A program made the translations under genes and the position numbers. Below are positions 59,308 through 64,000 of a stretch of DNA of 64,000 nucleotides, in pieces; the first letter of the stretch is position 1; each line of letters opens with the position of its first letter. The notes under the pieces are model-generated. The model saw only the letters and a program-made list of their open reading frames with translations. It made no database searches and was not told the origin of the DNA. Source of the DNA: JAAUUE01 sp943370025 (lineage in GTDB: Bacteria; Cyanobacteriota; Cyanobacteriia; Cyanobacteriales; JAAUUE01); assembly GCA_943370025.1 (NCBI GenBank), contig CALRPI020000021.1:6886-70885 (forward strand). Reading direction: 5' to 3'.

Positions 59308-60162
59308 ATGAATCCTGAATCGATCGCTAGTAGCCTCTCTGCCTCAGAGACTGTTCCAGAGAACCAATCCCCCATGGATGAAGTACCCCAGACCCCAACC
59401 TCCGAAATATTTATCTCCGAAATATCTGAGGCGATCACCCCAGAGGTCAATTCTGGATTATCTCAAGTCCATATTCAAAGTATTGCCGGGGCGGTAATGC
59501 TCATTTTGCCCCCAGAAGTGGAAACTCCCGCAGCGATTACGTTCTCAGAATTGGTGGAGCAATTACAGCAAAGATTGGTGGCGGGCGATCGCTTCTGGCA
59601 GTTAGCAACCAAAGTGCATCTAGTCGCTCAAGATCGGCTGCTAGATGGCAGACAACTCCAAACCCTCAGTCAAGCATTACATCAAGGAGGACTAACCCTC
59701 GTCCGGGTGATTACCAATCGCCGTCAGACTGCTGTGGCTGCGGCTAGTGCGGGCTATTCCGTAGAGCAGCAATTACCCTTTAGAACGCTGAATACGTCTT
59801 CAGAAAAAGAAACAGTGCTAGAATCCTTGTACCTGGAAACAACGGTGCGATCGGGCAGGGAAATTAACTATCCCGGTACGGTAGTTATTTTAGGCGATGT
59901 AAATGCTGGCGGACTAATTGTGGCGGCTGGGGATATTCTCATCTGGGGGAAACTCAAAGGAGTTGCCCATGCTGGAGCAAAGGGTAATTCTAAATGCCGG
60001 ATTATGGCGCTGGAAATGCAGCCGACTCAACTAAGAATTGCGGATGCTGTGGCTAGGGCACCAGAAAATCCTCCCCAGCAGTACTATCCAGAGGTGGCTT
60101 ATATTACACCAGAAGGAATTCGGATTGCTAGGGCTACGGATTTTTCTAAGTATCATCTTTAG
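59308..60162 (+). CDS. minC: septum site-determining protein MinC
   Basis: 284 residues. N-terminal domain with a cyanobacterial leader (~1-55, Ser/Thr/Glu-rich), then FtsZ-inhibiting domain; C-terminal beta-helix dimer domain (~185-260) with REINYPGTVVILGDVNAGG and GDILIWGKLKGVAHAGAKG. MinC blocks FtsZ ring assembly away from midcell with MinD. minD and minE do not follow here, unlike the common minCDE order. Confidence 0.92.
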   Translation: MNPESIASSLSASETVPENQSPMDEVPQTPTSEIFISEISEAITPEVNSGLSQVHIQSIAGAVMLILPPEVETPAAITFSELVEQLQQRLVAGDRFWQLATKVHLVAQDRLLDGRQLQTLSQALHQGGLTLVRVITNRRQTAVAAASAGYSVEQQLPFRTLNTSSEKETVLESLYLETTVRSGREINYPGTVVILGDVNAGGLIVAAGDILIWGKLKGVAHAGAKGNSKCRIMALEMQPTQLRIADAVARAPENPPQQYYPEVAYITPEGIRIARATDFSKYHL

Positions 60163-60171
60163 TGAAGAAAA

Positions 60172-60906
60172 ATGAAAAAGCAAACCATATTTCTGAGTTC
60201 ATTAGTGGTTTTTTGGGGAACGTTAGCAACACCTCCAGTTAGGGAAATGGTTTTTGCTAATTCACTACCTAACCCCTTGGTACGCCTATTTGTTAGCCCT
60301 GTTATGGCTCAAGGAAATTCCCCAATTATGCCTCTTGGCTCCCCTAGGGAAGATAATTTGGGATTATTACAACAAGAAGATGTCCCGCCAGAGTTTAGGG
60401 TGTTACCTAGCTCTGTGGCAAGGTCAATTGGCGATCGCCTCCGGGTCGTAACTCGATTTTTTGGGCAAGAGAATTTCCAACTCGATCGACACTCAGCCTT
60501 TGTTAATCCTACAGATCTGCAAATAGTTCTGGGCTTTACTGGCAGCCTACCCAACCAAAATGACCAGATTGGTTTTGATGCCACCATTCGCCAACTACAA
60601 CAGCCTCAATTTCAACAGCAACTGCTTAGTCTTCTGCGCCGCAATATATCGGAACTTCCTCAAGTAAGTATTCTCGACTCTCAACCCCTCAGAAATCTCA
60701 ATGAGGTGGCAAATTCTTCTACTGGAGTTAGGATGACTGTTCAATTCCGTAATCAAGTTTGGCTGATAGATGCGGTTCCTTTTCGCCGGGGTGGGGTGGG
60801 AGCTTTGGCGGCGGTAGTATATCCCCGGTCTGTGACTAATCCCCTAGCTGTCTCTACGGTTTCCCGGCGCTTAGATGACCGAATCATCGAAAATTCTCTG
60901 CGATGA
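60172..60906 (+). CDS. conserved secreted hypothetical protein
   Basis: 244 residues. Possible signal peptide ~1-45 ending ANSLPNPLVRLF or VMAQG. A soluble alpha/beta part with FRVLPSSVARSIGDRLRVV and NPTDLQIVLGFTG. No family recognised. It starts 9 bases after minC, so probably the same operon, and ends 3 bases before the convergent map gene. Confidence 0.65.
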   Translation: MKKQTIFLSSLVVFWGTLATPPVREMVFANSLPNPLVRLFVSPVMAQGNSPIMPLGSPREDNLGLLQQEDVPPEFRVLPSSVARSIGDRLRVVTRFFGQENFQLDRHSAFVNPTDLQIVLGFTGSLPNQNDQIGFDATIRQLQQPQFQQQLLSLLRRNISELPQVSILDSQPLRNLNEVANSSTGVRMTVQFRNQVWLIDAVPFRRGGVGALAAVVYPRSVTNPLAVSTVSRRLDDRIIENSLR

Positions 60907-60909
60907 TTT

Positions 60910-61743
60910 CTAGAGCAGATTGCGATCGGTCAAAATCTCATAACCAGTTTCGGTGACTAAAACCGTGTGTTCAAATTGGGCAGATAGATGATTATCTGTG
61001 GTCACCACCATCCATTGATCTTGAAGGATGCGGGTAAATTTACCGCCAGCGTTGATAATGGGTTCGATCGCTAAAGTCATTCCCGGTACTAATTTTACAT
61101 TGGGCAGCTCCCGTGTCCGAAAATTAAACACTGCCGGCTCTTCATGGAGATTCCGCCCCACTCCGTGACCAGTGTATTCCTCGACTACGCTGTAACCATG
61201 GGCGTGAACATAGTCTTCGATCGCCCCAGCAATATCGAGCAGACATTTTCCCGGTGCCACCTGTTCAATTCCTTTGTATAAGGATTCTTCTGCCACCTGC
61301 ATTAATTTAGCTGCGGCTGGCTTCACTTGACCGATGGCGATCGTAATACAAGAATCTCCATGAAAACCCTCATAAAAAGCTCCCGTATCTACTTTTAATA
61401 GGTCTCCCTTGTGGATGACTTTCTTAGGGCTAGGAATCCCGTGGACAACTTCATGATTAATACAAGCACAAATGGAAGCCGGAAAGCCATGATATCCCTT
61501 AAAACTTGGTGTCGCTCCCATCTGGCGAATTCTTGACTCGGCATAAGCATCTAAATCTGCCGTAGTCATGCCCGGTTTGGCAATCTGAGAAATTTCCTGA
61601 AGCACTGTGGCGACAATTTTTGCAGATTGACGCATAGTAGCGATCTCCGGAGCAGTTTTAATTTCTATGCCACGTCTTTTTTTGAGTTGTCTAGGTTGAG
61701 GGGAAGGGAGAAGAGGAGACAGAATTTTGCTTAAAAGTTTCAT
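60910..61743 (-). CDS. map: methionine aminopeptidase type I
   Basis: 277 residues, with a ~25-residue basic N-terminal extension (PSPQPRQLKKRRGIEI). Metal ligands of the pita-bread fold: D (VDTGAFYEG), D (FHGDSC), H (TGHGVG), E (MTLAIEPI) and E (FEHTVLVTE). Removes N-terminal methionine from new proteins. Confidence 0.97.
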   Translation of the reverse strand: MKLLSKILSPLLPSPQPRQLKKRRGIEIKTAPEIATMRQSAKIVATVLQEISQIAKPGMTTADLDAYAESRIRQMGATPSFKGYHGFPASICACINHEVVHGIPSPKKVIHKGDLLKVDTGAFYEGFHGDSCITIAIGQVKPAAAKLMQVAEESLYKGIEQVAPGKCLLDIAGAIEDYVHAHGYSVVEEYTGHGVGRNLHEEPAVFNFRTRELPNVKLVPGMTLAIEPIINAGGKFTRILQDQWMVVTTDNHLSAQFEHTVLVTETGYEILTDRNLL

Positions 61744-61829
61744 GAATATTTTTTAGTAAAGTTAGGTATTTTGGAAGAATCAGATATCTTTAAATATAGC
61801 GATCCTGATTGATTTACGAACTGTAAATG

Positions 61830-61868
61830 GTTTAGAATGGCGCACCGGTTGGGTGCGCCATTCTAAAC
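61830..61868. repeat. strong hairpin (GTTTAGAATGGCGCACC)
   Basis: Arms GTTTAGAATGGCGCACC and GGTGCGCCATTCTAAAC with a 5-base loop. It is upstream of both flanking genes, so it is probably a repeat, not a terminator. Confidence 0.65.
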
Positions 61869-61973
61869 TCAAATAGGATTGTTATAGATCAGGAAAAAAG
61901 ATCAAGAAAAGATGAGTTGTCAACATAGCAAAGGATATTCTGAGAATATCCTCAAAGACTTTTAGTAGTTTAA

Positions 61974-62055
61974 CGGTCATTTATAAAGTGGCTACAAGGT
62001 CTAATTTTCTGCCCCCAGCGGAGGCAGGAAATTAAGCTTTATAAATAGCCTCTTA
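61974..62055 (-). repeat. family 1 palindromic repeat, copy 6 (opposite orientation)
   Basis: Read on the minus strand it begins TAAGAGGCTATTTATAAAG and ends CACTTTATAAATGACC. Inner hairpin TTAATTTCCTGCC / GGCAGAAAATTAG is degenerate. Confidence 0.8.
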
Positions 62056-62203
62056 ATGCTCTCCCTCAGAGAAATTTCTAGATAATTGCTCAGCTACTTT
62101 ACTTCAGTTATAGATACCCTATCCTTGGTTGACAACAAATCTATTTTCTCGCATTTTATAATATTTTGCTACAATTTGATTTTGTTAATTAAGTAAAGGT
62201 AGC

Positions 62204-63910
62204 ATGAATAGAGTCGACTGGCAATTGTGGCGTAGGTTTTGGGCGATCGCCAAGCCCTATTGGTTTTCCGCAGACCGTAAAGGAGCACTTTCCTTATTAG
62301 CTCTGCTAATTATCTTATCTTTGTCTGTTAGTGGATTAAATATTACTATTAGTTATGTCGGTAGGTTCTTCCAGAACGCCTTAGTAGGAAAAAAACCTGA
62401 TGAGTTTTGGCGATTCCTATTCATTTATGCTGGGGTATTTATAGTTGGCACTCCAATTGTCGTCGTATATCGTTTCGTCCAGAGAAAGCTAGGCATTTAT
62501 TGGCGGAAGTGGTTAACAGAGCATTTTCTGGATAGATATTTTAGCGATCGAGCTTACTATGATATTAATTCTGATGACAAAGTAGACAACCCAGATCAAC
62601 GGATTGCCGAAGATGTTAAATCTTTTACTTCCACTAGCCTATCTTTTTTATTAATTATTCTCGGGAACTTGATTGACCTCATTTCTTTTACAGGAATTCT
62701 CTGGTCAATTTCTCAATCCCTAACCTTAGTCCTAGTAGCTTACTCCACCTTTGGAACCGTAGTGACTTTATTAATGGGTAGACGACTAATCGGACTCAAT
62801 TTTAATCAACTCCGTTATGAAGGTAACTTTCGTTATGGCTTAGTTCATGTCCGAGATCATGCAGAATCTATAGCTTTTTATCGAGGCGAAGCGCAGGAGT
62901 CTGAACAAGTTAAGGGTCGCTTTACTGATGCTTTCCGTAATTTTAACTTACTAATTGGTTGGCAACGAAATGTAGATTTCTTTACCACTGGCTATGGTTA
63001 TCTTGTTGTTATCCTCCCCTCATTAGTTGTCGCACCTATGTATTTTGCCGGACAAATTGATTTTGGAGCTATTAGTCAGGCAAATTTTGCCTTTAGTCAA
63101 GTTCTTGGAGCCTTATCTATTATTGTTAATGAGATTGAAAGATTGACCGCTTTTGGCGCTGGGGTAAATCGTTTGTCTGCATTTACAGATAATTTAGACA
63201 TTAGCAGTAATGGCACGGGTGAAACTCGGAAAATTGACCTAGTACAGGAATCACAGCTATCTCTGGAGCATATTACTCTGCAAACTCCCAAAGGTCATAA
63301 AACCTTAATTGATGACTTATCAGTAATTATTCCTCCGGCTCAAGGGTTGCTAATTGTTGGTTCTAGTGGTGTGGGTAAGAGTTCTTTGCTGAGGGCGATC
63401 GCCGGGCTGTGGAACAGTGGCACAGGTCGCTTAGTCCGTCCAGAACTCCAAGAGATGATGTTTTTACCCCAGCGCCCCTATATGCTTTTGGGTTCCCTAC
63501 GCCAGCAAATCCTTTATCCTAATACCAACCAAGCCATTAGTGATGAAGACCTGTTGGCAATACTGAAGCAAGTCAACTTAGAAGAATTACCCACTAGGGT
63601 AGAAGGCTGGGATACAGAGCTTGATTGGGATGATGTGTTGTCTTTAGGAGAACAGCAACGTTTGGCTTTTGCTAGGTTACTGTTGACGAAGCCGAAATAT
63701 GCCATTCTTGATGAGGCAACTAGTGCCTTGGATCTAAAGAACGAAGAAAAGTTATATGCTAAGCTCAAGGCGATGGAAGTGACGTTTGTCAGTGTGGGAC
63801 ATCGTTTAAGTTTATTGAAGTATCATCAAAATGTCTTAGAACTAACTGGAGATACCCAATGGCGATTGATTTCTCCAGAAGAATACGATAAATCCCTAGC
63901 CACCATTTGA
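62204..63910 (+). CDS. ABC exporter, SbmA/BacA-YddA type fused permease and ATPase
   Basis: 568 residues. Six membrane helices (~30-330) with the YDINSDDKVDNPDQRIAED segment typical of the ABCD/BacA-type subfamily. C-terminal ATPase (~360-560): Walker A VGSSGVGKSS, signature LSLGEQQR, Walker B YAILDEATSALD and H-loop GHR. Relatives move peptides, vitamin B12 or very-long-chain acyl-CoA. Substrate unknown. Confidence 0.9.
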   Translation: MNRVDWQLWRRFWAIAKPYWFSADRKGALSLLALLIILSLSVSGLNITISYVGRFFQNALVGKKPDEFWRFLFIYAGVFIVGTPIVVVYRFVQRKLGIYWRKWLTEHFLDRYFSDRAYYDINSDDKVDNPDQRIAEDVKSFTSTSLSFLLIILGNLIDLISFTGILWSISQSLTLVLVAYSTFGTVVTLLMGRRLIGLNFNQLRYEGNFRYGLVHVRDHAESIAFYRGEAQESEQVKGRFTDAFRNFNLLIGWQRNVDFFTTGYGYLVVILPSLVVAPMYFAGQIDFGAISQANFAFSQVLGALSIIVNEIERLTAFGAGVNRLSAFTDNLDISSNGTGETRKIDLVQESQLSLEHITLQTPKGHKTLIDDLSVIIPPAQGLLIVGSSGVGKSSLLRAIAGLWNSGTGRLVRPELQEMMFLPQRPYMLLGSLRQQILYPNTNQAISDEDLLAILKQVNLEELPTRVEGWDTELDWDDVLSLGEQQRLAFARLLLTKPKYAILDEATSALDLKNEEKLYAKLKAMEVTFVSVGHRLSLLKYHQNVLELTGDTQWRLISPEEYDKSLATI

Positions 63911-63953
63911 ACAGTTGCCAGTTAACATCAAGAGTTTATAACTGATAACTGAT

Positions 63954-64000
63954 TAGGACTTACACATTTAGACGTTGTTGCGGGCGCGGAGCGCCCGCAA
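63954..64000 (-). repeat. family 2 palindromic repeat, copy f, cut by window end
   Basis: Starts TAGGACTTACACATTTAGACG; inner hairpin GTTGTTGCGGGCGC continues to the edge. Confidence 0.8.

Larger units (their letters stand above)
61744..62203. other. intergenic region with hairpin and family 1 repeat
   Basis: Separates divergent map and the ABC exporter. It holds the hairpin at 61830-61868 and the family 1 repeat at 61974-62055. No gene. Confidence 0.6.

Overview
This 64 kb window is cyanobacterial chromosomal DNA. It carries psaC (photosystem I), psbO (photosystem II), two SLH-domain outer-membrane porins of the cyanobacterial type, a broken GUN4 gene, SpkB-type kinases and many GCGATCGC (HIP1-like) octamers. 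No rRNA, phage genes, transposase or CRISPR array is visible. I cannot assign a genus; gene content and repeat load fit an Oscillatoriales-like genome, which is an inference. || Layout. 1-6.4 kb: end of a DUF39 gene, an FHA-GAF-class III adenylate cyclase, then the opposing spkB-ccdA pair and a tandem spkB paralogue that has lost its catalytic residues. 6.9-13.3 kb: pheT, a pilin-like secreted protein, an unknown gene, a GUN4 pseudogene and mtnA. 13.4-18.3 kb: moeA, a methyltransferase, an HD-GYP response regulator, ftsE and a WecG/TagA/CpsF glycosyltransferase. 18.5-25.9 kb: a 1596-residue two-partner-secretion protein ending in a CHAT protease domain, a three-gene cassette led by a ribbon-helix-helix regulator with an operator-like repeat array, a sugar-type ABC ATPase and a 51-residue protein. 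26.4-33.3 kb: psaC, Uma2 nuclease, aspS, a permease, pgk and a universal stress protein. 33.4-38.9 kb: second Uma2 gene, two tandem FGE-sulfatase proteins, a MntA/HepT pair whose toxin gene is broken, and a phosphohexomutase. 38.9-49 kb: psbO, TPR glycosyltransferase, HugZ-like protein, Gfo/Idh/MocA oxidoreductase, an HD phosphohydrolase overlapping an OppC-type permease, a DUF1611 protein and an amidase. 49-64 kb: a third kinase, two porins, rplS, tRNA-Trp-secE-nusG-rplK-rplA, an L10 leader, rplJ-rplL, minC, map and an ABC exporter. || How genes work together. The clearest functional blocks are the translation block (54.7-59 kb), the kinase/thiol-transport pair spkB-ccdA, and the two gene pairs MntA/HepT and HD-phosphohydrolase/permease. 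Signalling is well represented: cyclase, HD-GYP regulator, three kinase-fold proteins. || The most striking non-gene structure is the load of short palindromic mobile-like repeats. Family 1 is about 85 bp with six copies. Family 2 is about 95-100 bp with six copies. There are also at least three other hairpin or inverted-repeat types. Several copies lie exactly at gene ends and supply or overlap stop codons, one truncates hepT, and two flank the ribosomal L10 leader. The best candidates for undescribed biology are the degenerate SpkB paralogue with a duplicated DFG-to-APE segment, the secreted adhesin-CHAT fusion, the RHH-led cassette, and the FGE-sulfatase pair whose 3' ends resemble diversity-generating retroelement targets.
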